A stretch of 64,000 bases of DNA, taken from positions 18,773,629-18,837,628 of the forward strand of contig CM053327.1 in the NCBI GenBank assembly GCA_028583605.1, read 5' to 3'. The stretch's first letter is position 1; each line of letters begins with the position of its first letter. This DNA comes from Dastarcus helophoroides. Lineage: Eukaryota > Arthropoda > Insecta > Coleoptera > Bothrideridae. The notes beneath the pieces are model-generated. The model made no database searches. It was not told where the DNA came from and saw only the letters and a list, made by a program, of their open reading frames with translations. Of this stretch, positions 24,137-34,089 are shown piece after piece. A program made the position numbers and the translations under genes.

Positions 24137-24470
24137 TTAAATTTCAATTAAATGTTCTGTACCGAAACAATGCAAACGTGCTAAAAGATGAAAACATTTA
24201 CAACCACAACGATATACTGGTTTCGACCTTGTTTGGCCTCATCAGCATGGTACGATTACGATCATTGTAAACACTTTTAGCTTTATGGCTATAAAGCAAC
24301 CACATAAATACTTAACGCACGCGGTCTCTATTGAGTAAACTGTAACTCACTTTTCTGACTTTGACTGTATCTTATGAAGAACATTTTTGCTACACACTAA
24401 TTAAAAGAATTATTTCTGAGAAGATACAATCAGAAGTACGATGCAACCCTAAAAGTTACAAATGTTATTG
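24137..24470 (-). repeat. Penelope-type repeat, copy A, carrying a hammerhead motif
   Basis: Collinear with 30630-30960. On the plus strand both contain AATTAAATGTTCTGTA, GGCCTCATCAGCATGGTACG, a stretch with TAACTSACTTTT, and TTTTYGCYACAYRCTAATT. The functional strand is the minus strand, where the hammerhead motif lies. No RT coding sequence of a Penelope element was recognised in the vicinity, so this is probably an isolated terminal repeat or a non-autonomous derivative. Confidence 0.7.
24197..24271 (-). ncRNA. Hammerhead ribozyme motif, copy A (degenerate)
   Basis: On the minus strand the core reads CTGATGA, helix II GGCC-AAACAA-GGTC, GAAA, then a two-nucleotide helix III loop and the cleavage triplet GTA. 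Helix I pairs ACCATG with TATCGT (one C-C mismatch), and a distal stem pairs TTTACAA (24265-24271) with TTGTAAA (24197-24203). All invariant core bases of the hammerhead consensus (CUGANGA and GAAA) are present. The mismatch and the non-palindromic helix III suggest a weakened copy. Confidence 0.65.
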
Positions 24471-24639
24471 TTCAAGCACATTTTTTTAATTTAAAATGTA
24501 GAATTTGGACAACCAACTCGAACTATCAAGATTTTTAAACAATCAGACTTTAAGGCTTACATTTCGATATCAATATTAAATTTTCGACTTATTTTTAAGG
24601 TTCTGTACCTTAAAACGAAAAAACGAATCCCTCATAATC

Positions 24640-25210
24640 TCACCTTCGCGTCCGCTCGTCCGTCTGTTACAATTAGGTTTTCCTCGAAAATTTATGTAAC
24701 GTAGAAATTTGAAATTTTGTTCGATGACCAACGCAAATATCACCAGCCAACGATTAGAAGAAGAAAATATTTTATAATAAAATAGGGGTTAATTTGGTCT
24801 CCGAAAAATCAAGTTTTAGTTAATATATCGTGTGAGGTATCATCTGAAAGGGTTACCTCTAAGTATTTTACAATGTTTTTTTTTAATAATTTTCGATCCA
24901 ATCGTCTTAAGAAAACAGCTCAAAATTAGACAGAAATAACCGTTAGTCTCCCCTGTTCTCCTATATTTCTAAAGATAAAATTTGGATTTTTAATAGGGTT
25001 AATAAATATTGGGCCATAGATTATCGGAAAACTGCAGGTTTCTTTGGTATCGCAGCAGTTTGTTGAGAAAAAAAATTATGAAAAAATAGGTGTTTGCATT
25101 TCAAGGCTTTTTGGCCCATATAGTAATAATATTTTTCAAACAAAAACTTGATTTAGCTGAAGGATAGCATGGAGATCAAATTTGTCCGTTACATTATTTC
25201 ATTTAGATGA
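24640..25210. repeat. Dispersed repeat, copy 2 of 2
   Basis: Second copy of the noncoding repeat at 15040-15640, in the same orientation, with shared AGGTTTTCCTCGAAAA, CCAGCCAACGATTAGAAGAA and AATTTTCGATCCAATCGTCT. Homology stops near 25205. No LINE coding sequence borders this copy. Confidence 0.7.
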
Positions 25211-26033
25211 ATATTTTCGGGGTTAGCACTAGTTTATTAAATTGCACGCAACGCATTCATTGAGGCGATCTCATGATTGCTTTTTATCTGAGACATTATC
25301 AACCCAGTTACCACTTCCATAAATATTTGGATTGATTGTAGAAAAAGTGTGTACATCTAAAAATATACTTTTTTTTTATTTTTTAGTTATGACAGAAGAA
25401 AATTTGGATAAAATTTCAAATTCGCACATAAGTAACAATGATTTAATTTGGTCTATTGACTGTTCACTGTAGTAATTGGTACGGAGCTCGACAGGTTTCT
25501 AAAAATTTATCTTTAATCACGAAATTTCGAATGGTACTTCAAAATGTGATATTTCTAAAACTTTCTATTTACACTGGAACATTGTATCAAGATCTCGACG
25601 TTTTTCAGAATTCTATAGTTTTCCAAAATTGGATTGACATTTTGATAAAAATCTTAAAGTATTACAGACTCTGTTGTACATTACACTGGTTATGAAAAAC
25701 AAAATTAAGAATAAATCATTGAACATTCGTTGTTGTATTTGCATATTGATTGCTATGACTACAAAAAATAAAATCTAATAATAATTCACTAAATATTCAG
25801 AAAAAAGGATGTCAATTTCAGAATGATGACTTGTAAAGGGTATCCACTTTATTCAAGTTAAAACACAAATAAAGCTAATGTAAACAAATGGAAGGAAAAT
25901 GGAATTTAATAAATAAATGTAAGCTTTTCCAGACGATGTAATTAATAAATATTGCAGGGAATTATATTGATTACTTATGCATTGTCTGTAACTGGGCTAC
26001 AATTTTTTCATTTATATGACAATGTTTTGAATA
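25211..26033. other. No gene recognised
   Basis: AT-rich DNA; the 79-residue open frame at 25456-25695 has no recognisable family or splice context. Confidence 0.45.
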
Positions 26034-26035
26034 TA

Positions 26036-27934
26036 CAGTGTCCAACAGCCAAATGGAATAAATTCAATATCTCAGTTAATGCACATATTTTTAAAAAATC
26101 CCGAGGCAGTTTAATTTTAGGTTATAAAATGATATCCTGTATCGCAAAAATTTCATCCCTAGATGCAACCCTCTTTGAGTAACAGTTGCTATGTAACATT
26201 TTTTAATTGGAAGTAGGCACTTGGTATACTCATTTGAAAGGTTTTTTTATGCTCTATTCAAAAATGTGATTGTTGCTTTATTTATTTAAAAAATAAACAA
26301 TAAAAAAAATAACTTATCAACTAGATGAAATTTTCTGCAATAATAACTAATAATGTTTCGTGCGGTTCGTCCTCAATAATCATAAAGGGTCCAAAAACAA
26401 TTTCTATATCCTTTTTTGATTTTGTAGAAAAAGAAATGTAAAAACTTATCAACCTTATCATAGTCAATTGTACTTTTTGTCGAAAATATTGCAGTAACTT
26501 TCTGAAACTGTGAGAGAATGAAACAGTGGTCAAAATCGTGCTTCAGTTAGCTTTTTGCACATTTTGAAAGTTTAATATGGGTCATTTAACAGAAATGTAT
26601 AAAATAATAGTTTTAAAAATGATCGGTTATGGAGATAGAGCAAGATCACAGACCGAAGGCGTCTATTTTATCAAAAATTTCCTGATGTACCGCCTATATC
26701 CCAAGGTACAGTTAGTAAAATCGAAGCATTTTCACGAACATGGACATGTACGGAAGCTAAAAAAAGAACCCCCTAATGCATTAACTAATGATACCAAATT
26801 GGAAATTATGAATGAGTTTCAAGAAAATCCACATTCTTCAAGTCGACAAGTAACTGCAGTACTGAGCGTTAGTGATTCCTTGATTATTCGTGTACTGAAA
26901 GAAAATAAAATGCATCCTTGTCAAAAGCTCAGTGAAGACGATTTTGATAGAAGAACCCATTTTTGTGACCAAATGATTCAAAATTAGATAATAATGTCAT
27001 CCAAATTGAAAACATATTGTTTTCTGATGATCTCACTTTTACTCTTCACGGTCATGTTAATCATCAAAACTGTCGCTATTGGGCTAGTGAAAACCCCACT
27101 GGATGAGAGAATTGCATACACAGAACCCTGAAAAAGTTAACGTTTGGGAAGGGATTATTGGAGATCATGTCGTTGGTCCATTTTTCATTGATGGAAATTT
27201 AAATGGAGATAATTATTTAGCATTGCTCCAAAACAAAATTGTACCAGCTTTGGTAAACTAATATCCAGCTCAAGAAAATCCACACGTTCCAGCTAATGTA
27301 ATATGGTTCCAGCAAGAAGGAGCACCACCACACTACCAAATCAATGTCCGGCAATATCTCGATTTTACATTTCCAAATCGGTGGATAGGGAGACGAGGTA
27401 CGGTAAAATGGCCACCACGATCACCAGACCCATGACGCCTCTGGACTTTTTTTTATTGTATTATGTGAAAAGTACAATGTATAAAACCAAACCCCCCCTG
27501 ACGTAGCTGACTTACGAGCAAGAATAACGCTTGTGAATGCATCGGTGACACCGATGTTGGAGGTGCCTATTTTGAACAACTACTACATTGAGTATGGTTT
27601 GTTTTTTATTTTATTAAATTAAAATATTTGATTTATATTTTGTTGTTGAAAATTGAAATTAATTATTTTTTAATGTTAGTTTTTGAAATAAATATTGCAA
27701 CTATAACATTTTTAAATAGAGCATGAAAAAAACCTTTAAATGAGGTATAACAAGCTCCTACTTTTGGTTTAGAACTTTGGGGGATGCAACTGTCACTCAA
27801 AGAGGGTTGCATCTAGGGATAAAATTTTTGCGGTGGAGGATCATATAATCTAAAATTGACGCGTGTCGATTTTTTTCATAAATTTGTTGAATAACTGAGA
27901 TAAGGAATTTATTCCATTTGGATGTTCCACACTG
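26036..27934 (+). mobile_element. Tc1/mariner-superfamily transposon, TA-flanked, 1.9 kb
   Basis: The left end reads CAGTGTCCAACAGCCAAATG and the inverse of the right end reads CAGTGTGGAACATCCAAATG, followed on both sides by GAATAAATTC. TA flanks the element at 26034-26035 and 27935-27936. A second inverted pair lies further in (GATGCAACCCTCTTTGAGT near 26161 and its inverse near 27795). The interior encodes a degraded transposase. Confidence 0.85.
26577..27597 (+). pseudogene. Transposase pseudogene (Tc1/mariner superfamily, DDE type)
   Basis: The N-terminal 136 residues are open and contain the DNA-binding region: GYGDRARSQTEGV, a helix-turn-helix stretch and ENPHSSSRQVTAVLSVSDS. A stop at 26985 is followed, in other frames, by the catalytic domain: FSDDLTFTLHGHVNHQN (first catalytic Asp), IIGDHVVGPFFIDGNLNGDN, then WFQQEGAPPHYQINVRQYLD. 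In this family the last motif is normally QQDGAPPH, so the second catalytic Asp is changed to Glu. WPPRSPD is followed by another frame break. The protein would have bound the terminal repeats and cut and rejoined the element. It is inactive. Confidence 0.85.
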
Positions 27935-27936
27935 TA

Positions 27937-28799
27937 TTGACAAACGCGCATCTTAAGGCATTGAAACTTTTGCAGTAGCAGTTACAGGTGTAATCAAGAA
28001 TTTGCTTTTTCGTCATAATTATTTCTCGATATAAAATTTCTCGAAAAGATCATGTTGGGAAAATATATTATGCACATTTATAAAAAACCACTTATACTCC
28101 ATGTATACAGCCTTAAAATTTATTCGGAAAGTTCGAACTATAAAACCGCTTTTCTTATTGATAAGTAAAAAAATTCATCCAAAAAAACAACATATTCAGC
28201 GTTAAAATTCCAATATGTTGGTTCCCATAGCATTATAAAAGAGGATACAAAAAATTAAAAAATTTAGTGTAACGGTATGCAAAGAAAATATGTTAGAGAG
28301 AGCTTATTTCTGTCATGTAGAAATATTTTTATATTATGCATGGCAACCACTACAAATACGAAAGAATGCTGTGATTGTTTCACGGATCATGGCTGCGTTA
28401 ATTTAATTTCAACTCGAGTATTTTAACAAAATAATAATTTTAATTTGCTAGAATACACTTACATCGTATGTTGTAATTTTTTACTTAGAATAATTTGTTC
28501 ATTTAATTTTTTGGAACTTTGAAATATTCAGTCATTCGTTGGCAATGCCACACATTTGGATAGACTGGTCCTATAAATAGCATTTAAAAAATGCTTTTGA
28601 TGTTAATCAATGTTACATGTTATAAATATTTTACGTTTTACAAGACTGATTTCTCCGACTTTGAAAAAGGAACATGTTTACCGTTTACATCTATTTTTCT
28701 GGTTTAGTGGTTTCACTAAATAATACCAGTTAAAAATCCTCTCCACCCTTCTACCTTTCGAATGGTTCCACTTAATTAATAAAATTTAAAGAATGAAAA
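27937..28799. other. No gene recognised
   Basis: AT-rich DNA between two transposon relics. No coding block, inverted termini or RNA gene seen. Confidence 0.45.
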
Positions 28800-28948
28800 T
28801 ACAAGGGTAAATCAAATATGAACCGGAATGTCTATCATGTCGTCATGAGGGCGTCGGGAATGTGCGCATATTGTTAGGCATGTTAGGTGGGAATATCACG
28901 TGACTCTCTCAAGCGAATTCAATTCTCGCCGTTCGTCAGTTGTAAATA

Positions 28949-28979
28949 CCACAAACCACTTAATGTTAGTGGTTTGTGG
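28949..28979. repeat. Short hairpin flanked by TAAATAC direct repeats
   Basis: CACAAACCACT and AGTGGTTTGTG form perfect arms around a short centre (TAATGTT). The palindrome is bracketed by TAAATAC on both sides, just upstream of the mariner start codon. Confidence 0.7.
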
Positions 28980-28987
28980 TAAATACA

Positions 28988-29682
28988 ATGAGTGAACAAA
29001 AGAGTCATCCGCACGGTGCGCAGAGCATTATTATTACATTTCTTGCCGTTGAAGGTGTAAAGCCCCCCGAAATTCTTCGTAGACTAAAAGCACAGTTGGA
29101 GAATACTTGTTTCACGAAAACTCAAGTGTATGAATGGCACAAAAAATTTTTGGAAGGACGAACTCAAGTTGAAAATGAACCCCATGCCCTTCATCCGCGG
29201 AGCAATGTGACCCGTCGTCGGTACTTGCCACAGTGTTTTGGAATTTTAAAGAGTTGTGCACGTCGATTTTCTGCAAGAACGTCATACGGTTAATGCTGCC
29301 TACTACTGCCAGCTATTGGATGAAGCAAAACGTGCATACGGCGGAAGAGGCTTGAATTTTCGGTCAGAAATGTGATTTTGCTTCACGACAATGATCGCCC
29401 CCACTCAGCCAATCTGACGCATGAAAAATTAGGGGAAACGCATTGGGCGACATTAGAACACCCTCCTTAAGTCCCGACTTATCACCTTGCGATTATCATA
29501 TGTTTGGGCCACTGAAAGAAGCTCTAGGAGGTGAGCGATTCCATGACGATGCTGCTGTTGAGACATTTGTGCTTAATTAGCTGCAAATACGCCTCTCTTC
29601 TTTTTATGATGATGGCATTAAGAAACTCCCAATCCGTTGGGAAAAATTCATAACAAAATCAGGAGATTATGTAGAAACATAA
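28988..29682 (+). pseudogene. Mariner transposase pseudogene
   Basis: The start at 28988 gives MSEQKSHPHGAQ, then the paired helix-turn-helix region (IIITFLAVEGVKPPEILRRL, QVYEWHKKFLEGRTQVENEP). Near 29205-29225 the reading jumps to a downstream part of the catalytic domain. Shifted frames then show VNAAYYC-like sequence, LLHDNDRPHSANLT (second catalytic Asp), SPDLSPCDYHMFGPLKEALG (third catalytic Asp) and the C-terminal IKKLPIRWEKFITKSGDYVE ending in a stop at 29680. The segment with the first catalytic Asp and its surroundings is deleted. Several stops and frameshifts follow, so it is inactive. Confidence 0.9.
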
Positions 29683-29761
29683 TTAATAACTTTCATATAT
29701 GTATTTTGCCTTAATAAATTTTTAAAAACAAATTTAGGTTCATATTTGGTTTACCTTTGTA

Positions 29762-30617
29762 GAATAAATTTTGAGAATGTTCTCAGAATTTTCACGTTTC
29801 TGTAAACATCCCCTGGTTTACACTTTTATCCTTCACTTTTTCTTCAAAAACTTTGGATATCAAACGCAAAATTGTAAGTCTTTCTAAAAATTTTGCCCTA
29901 AAACCAGAATCCGACTAAGTTTAAAGCTCTAGACTATTTTTGAAATTTCAACTTCGTTTAGAACTATTTTTGACATTTTACATTTTTAAAATTTCAACTT
30001 TTTTCTGAAAACTAAACTATAAATTTTAAGTTTTTCAAAATTTTAATTTTTCTATTTCTCCTTCATTTTAAATATAAAATGAAATTTTTTCTAGAATTCT
30101 TACAATTCTTTAAATAAGATTGTAGTTTTTCGAAAATCATCAACATTCATACATGCGTTCTTAAAATTTGAATTTAAAATCGAAATTTAGAGAAAAATTT
30201 AGGCACACAGTACACAAAAGACAACAACACACTTCAGAAATTCATGCGAATCAAACATTAAACAAAACTAAAAATAAAGAAATATTGCAAATAGACAAAT
30301 AGAAAACCTAGCAAAACATGTTCATAGCATCACGATTACTTACCTGTTTTGGCAGTCGATGAGTGAATGAGTGGTAGGAAAGGGGATGAGGTGAAGGCAG
30401 TTCTTTAATAGCCATCAGGCGACAACCTTCCACTAAAGAGAACGCTATATATACAGACCCCTTATAAGTGATGATCTTTTCTTATTAAGACCGGTGTTAT
30501 GGACATCAAGGGCTGTACACTTCCACCTGAAAGCGATACCTGGTAACTGATGAGGAAGAAAATTGACCGCCCACCCTCGTCTCGATCACCTCGACCGGCG
30601 ATAAATAACTAAATGAA
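29762..30617. other. No gene; degenerate A/T array at 29800-30200
   Basis: From about 29820 to 30200 the sequence repeats TTTTTGAAATTTCAACTT-like phrases irregularly, the same style as in 11520-13140, 21900-23480 and 35640-37560. No coding block was recognised in 30200-30617. Confidence 0.5.
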
Positions 30618-31084
30618 TTGACAAATGACCAATTAAATGTTCTGTAATTAAACAGTTAAACGTGCTTAAAATTGAAAATATGTACAACCGCAACCATAGA
30701 CTAGTTTCGGCCTTCCTTGGCCTCATCAGCATGGTACGGTGGTTGTATACACTTCCAATTTAAAGCCGTTAGTCAGTCGTATAAGTATCCAAGAGAGCAA
30801 ACCTCCATTGGGTGACTTGTAACTGACTTTTAACTGTTTATTACGCAAACATTTTCGCCACATGCTAATTGAAGCATTACTCTCTGCTGAGATAATAAGC
30901 CTTGTATATACGAATATATACAAGTTTATGACGATGCAATTGAAATCTAATTTCATTAGAATCTAATGAAAATTAGACTGCAATTGCAAAGTTCACGTAG
31001 ATGAGGCAAAGCTTGTATCACGGGTTGCATCGCAACATCCATAGACACAAACGTCCTCGGCGTGACTTTACTTTCATCTAGTTT
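30618..31084 (-). repeat. Penelope-type repeat, copy B (complete unit)
   Basis: The unit begins at TGACAAATGACCAATTAAAT and the same 20-mer recurs at 31085. Two units therefore lie head to tail at a 467-bp spacing. It carries the intact hammerhead motif (30684-30746) on the minus strand. Tandem units with a ribozyme in each are the arrangement known for Penelope-like terminal repeats and for small self-cleaving retroelements. No reverse transcriptase was found beside it. Confidence 0.7.
30684..30746 (-). ncRNA. Hammerhead ribozyme, copy B (canonical core)
   Basis: Minus-strand order: distal helix I strand ACAACC (30741-30746), internal loop, proximal helix I strand ACCATG (30730-30735), CTGATGA (30723-30729), helix II GGCC-AAGGAA-GGCC (perfect four pairs), GAAA, helix III, cleavage triplet GTC (30699-30701), proximal partner TATGGT (30693-30698), distal partner GGTTGT (30684-30689). 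Every proximal helix I position pairs (one G-U). Helix III is only two pairs around a TA loop. The six bases ACTAGT are self-complementary, so two molecules could pair here. Predicted self-cleavage is after the C of GTC. Cleavage activity is inferred from structure only. Confidence 0.85.
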
Positions 31085-31210
31085 TGACAAATGACCAATT
31101 AAATGTTCTGTAATTAAACAGTTAAACGTGTTTAAAATTGAAAATATGTACAACCGCAACCATAGACTAGTTTCGGCCTTCCTATCACGGGTAGCGATAG
31201 GAAGCGAAAC
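31085..31210 (-). repeat. Penelope-type repeat, copy C (truncated), ending in a hairpin
   Basis: Nearly identical to the first 100 bases of copy B up to the GAAAC side and half of helix II of the ribozyme. The CTGATGA half is missing. Instead, from 31170 the sequence folds back: GTTTCGGCCTTCCTATC is followed after 9 bases by GATAGGAAGCGAAAC. The copy therefore cannot form a hammerhead. Confidence 0.7.
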
Positions 31211-31988
31211 GTAATTTTTCAGCAATAAAATTTTCAAATATAATTTAAATTAGACATTATTGTAAATGTATAAGTTATTTTTGTCGTAATTATTTATTAT
31301 TGAAAAATTAAACTGATACGGTACACAACCAGCCGCTACGAGGGAAGAGGCAAATATCCTGGGGCCCTGGCTTTATGGCGACTCGGTGAGATAAATTTCA
31401 AATATGACGAGGGCTTATTCTTGGTCATGCAAATTGACAAATTAAAAGATTTTTTTTTTGAAAGTCAAAAATAAAAATGTATAGTGCTGCCCCTTCAGTG
31501 AACGGTCCTGAGGGCCCCGATCGTAGTTTTGAAATGTTCAAAAATTTAAAACCTCCTTATCGATTTTTTACAAAATTTTTACCGCTTATCAAAGTGTCTA
31601 CGTTTTCGTGAATTTAAATTTTTCGAAAATTTTTATTTTTTTGAAGTGAAAACTTTTTCAGGCGCATGAGCTACTTTTGATAGGGAGTAAACTTATGGTT
31701 TCGTGTGACCAAGACGCATCACCGTCACACGTTACCAACATGTCCTAATGTTATAAATTTATTATCAAAGTGTATTTCATCATCAATAAATATTAGTCAC
31801 TATTAAAAAATTCCACGAAGTAAGGCTTGGAAATGTCAATTATTTAATAAATATTAGATTCGTTTCCACAAGATACCAGCATCTAAACCACAAATATAAA
31901 AAGGTAGGTCAGTTTAACTGAATTTATTTTCAAATATTTTCAATATTCTGATTTGCTTAGGTACTAGTCTGGGTTTGAACTAGACTAT
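31211..31988. other. No gene recognised
   Basis: AT-rich DNA with a GC-richer patch near 31330-31400. The open frame on the minus strand (30956-31237) is a composite of repeat sequence and is not supported as a gene. Confidence 0.45.
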
Positions 31989-31989
31989 A

Positions 31990-33321
31990 CAGGTGGACCA
32001 TAAGTAATGGTACACAGGATGATGATTTTTCGAATAAAAATAATGTGATTTAGCTACATTTACCTTATACCAAAAGTTGATATTAAGAGAGATACAGGGT
32101 GTCAAATTTGAAACAAAATTTCGATTTTTTCGTATAATTATGGAATGAATTGTAATAAAGGCACGAAATTTGGCACAAGGGAGTTTCTTAAGTAGACAAA
32201 CTCCAATTTGCTAACATATTACCAATAGCTGATAGGGGTCGCTACCTGCACTATCCTGCATAATTCTAAATTTTTTTGTGCACCCACGTATATTAATTTT
32301 AAATGGGTTATTTTATTTCACCATCTTTTTTACGTAAAAAAGGTGTACTTTCTGAAAGTTGATACGAGCAACAGTTTCCAAGATGTTTCCCTTTAAAGCT
32401 TGACGTGCCTTGGTTTTAAGTTAGTAAGATATTAAATTTTCGAAGTAAAAAAAAACTAATCATAAGACAGCTTTGAAACTAATTTGTGTCAAATATTGCT
32501 TTGCTGATAATATTATTACCTAAATTTTGAAAATCTCAATAAAGAAAATCCAAAAAATTAAGACGAAATTTATTTTCTAACATAGAGATGTGAGATATGA
32601 TCTCTGAGTCCGCACAAGAAAATTTTAATAGCCTGGGTTGTCAAAGCAGATATCTGGAGATGAATTTCAATAAAGGACAGCCAGATTTTTAATTGTTTGC
32701 AATCGCTTAACATGAAAAAGATCATTTCCCACATACTTATTTTTGAAAATAAATTTTGTTTTGGTATTTTATTTAAATTTGCTTTAGAAATTTAAAAAAT
32801 ATGTGTAATAATAATGTCAGTACTGTAATATTTAATATAAACCATTTTAGAGTCAGTTTTATTACTTTTATTTTGAAACCTACTGCGAAAAATTCACATT
32901 TACCTAACTTAAAATAAACGTACGGCAAACTTTGAAGTCAAATATCTTGAAAACGGTTGCTTGTATCAACATTTAGAAATTATTCCTTTTTTTGCGTAAG
33001 AAATGTAGGTAACTGAAAAAAGTTATGATGCTTTAGAATGATATAAGGTAGCGCAGGTGGCGCCCCCTATAAGTTACTAAAAATCTGTTAGCAAATTAGA
33101 ATTTCCTGACCAAAGAAACCCCCCCTATACCAAATGTCTTGTCTATGTCTTGGCAATATGTTCATTAGTTATGCGAAGAAATCACAATTTTTTTTCAACT
33201 TTGACACCCTGTATCTCTGTTAATATCAACTTTTGGTATAAGGTAAATGTAGCTAAATCACGTTATTTTTATGCGGAAAATCTACTCTTGCTCTATGTAC
33301 CATTACTTATGGTCCATTCTG
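31990..33321. mobile_element. Foldback element, long inverted arms
   Basis: The left end reads CAGGTGGACCATAAGTAATG and the inverse of the right end reads CAGAATGGACCATAAGTAATG (first 20 shown approximately collinear). The arms stay paired far inward: TGATTTAGCTACATTTACCT, TTGATATTAA and ACAGGGTGTC recur inverted near 33190-33260. The arms reach roughly 500-600 bp each around a short centre near 32600-32730. TA flanks the left end; the right flank reads TG, so the duplication is decayed or the end is off by a few bases. No coding capacity was seen. Confidence 0.75.
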
Positions 33322-34089
33322 TGTATCTCCTAGTTTTAAGTTTTCACTTGTATGAGCAGCCTCCAAGATTGCTCATTTTTTTATAATTTTCGTAGTTCCC
33401 CTTCGAAATAGTTTTTAACAACCAAAAAAAGTACCCTTCTCTATCTTCGTCTAATTATATTAGTTATAAATCTAAATTACAGAACAAATCTACGTGGATC
33501 AAACAGGACAGTAACAGTACGGGCGAAATCCAGACTTCTGTTAACCCTAGTGGTAAATAAATGTAATATACCCGCATTAAACATACATATACTGATAGGG
33601 CGTTAAGCCATAAGGGATATGGATATGATAATTGGATTAACTGGATAATGAGAACGATCAAGAACGATTTCAAGTTTAATATGAATTATTTCACTAGAGT
33701 AGTGTCACCTAGAGCTGGTAAACTAAACTAGCACAACCAGCTAGAAAACTGTCTATATCTGCATTGATAGTAGCGACCATCGACGGCAGGTGTCACCCTA
33801 AAATAAAAAGCTGTCTAATGTCATAACAAAATACAAATGTCAACAATTAAACGTCAATCCCCTTTGAAAACTACCTGTTTGTAATTAAGAAATTAATATA
33901 AGATGACAAAAACATTGAATTTTAATTTAGAGCAATTATATTGCGTGAGCTAGTGACTTTGAACTAAGGTTTGTAAAGTGTTTGTATTTTTTTATCAATG
34001 TGTTGAAACGTACCACAAAAAAGAAGGTCACTTTCGATTTCCAAGAATGTCTCAATACAGGGAGTTCAATTGAATAATTTTTAAACGGG
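33322..34089 (+). promoter_or_regulatory. Upstream region of the tetraspanin gene
   Basis: No gene is visible between the foldback element and the tetraspanin start at 34090, so this stretch must hold the promoter and 5' untranslated sequence if no far-upstream exon exists. I could not identify a TATA box or initiator with confidence. Short open frames here (33464-33673 minus) are unsupported. Confidence 0.35.

Larger units (their letters stand above)
28802..29759 (+). mobile_element. Mariner transposon with internal deletion
   Basis: Terminal inverted repeats are CAAGGGTAAATCAAATATGA (left) and CAAAGGTAAACCAAATATGA (inverse of the right end). TA duplications lie at 28800-28801 and 29760-29761. 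At 958 bp it is about 300 bp shorter than a usual full-length mariner (about 1.25-1.3 kb). Confidence 0.9.

Noticed and set aside
30545..30580. CTGATGAGGAAG stretch as another hammerhead core
   Set aside because: No matching helix II, GAAA placement or cleavage triplet follows.
30956..31237. 93-residue minus-strand frame with a protein-like middle (VSMDVAMQPVIQALPHLREL)
   Set aside because: It runs through two copies of the ribozyme-bearing repeat; no family resemblance and no splice context.
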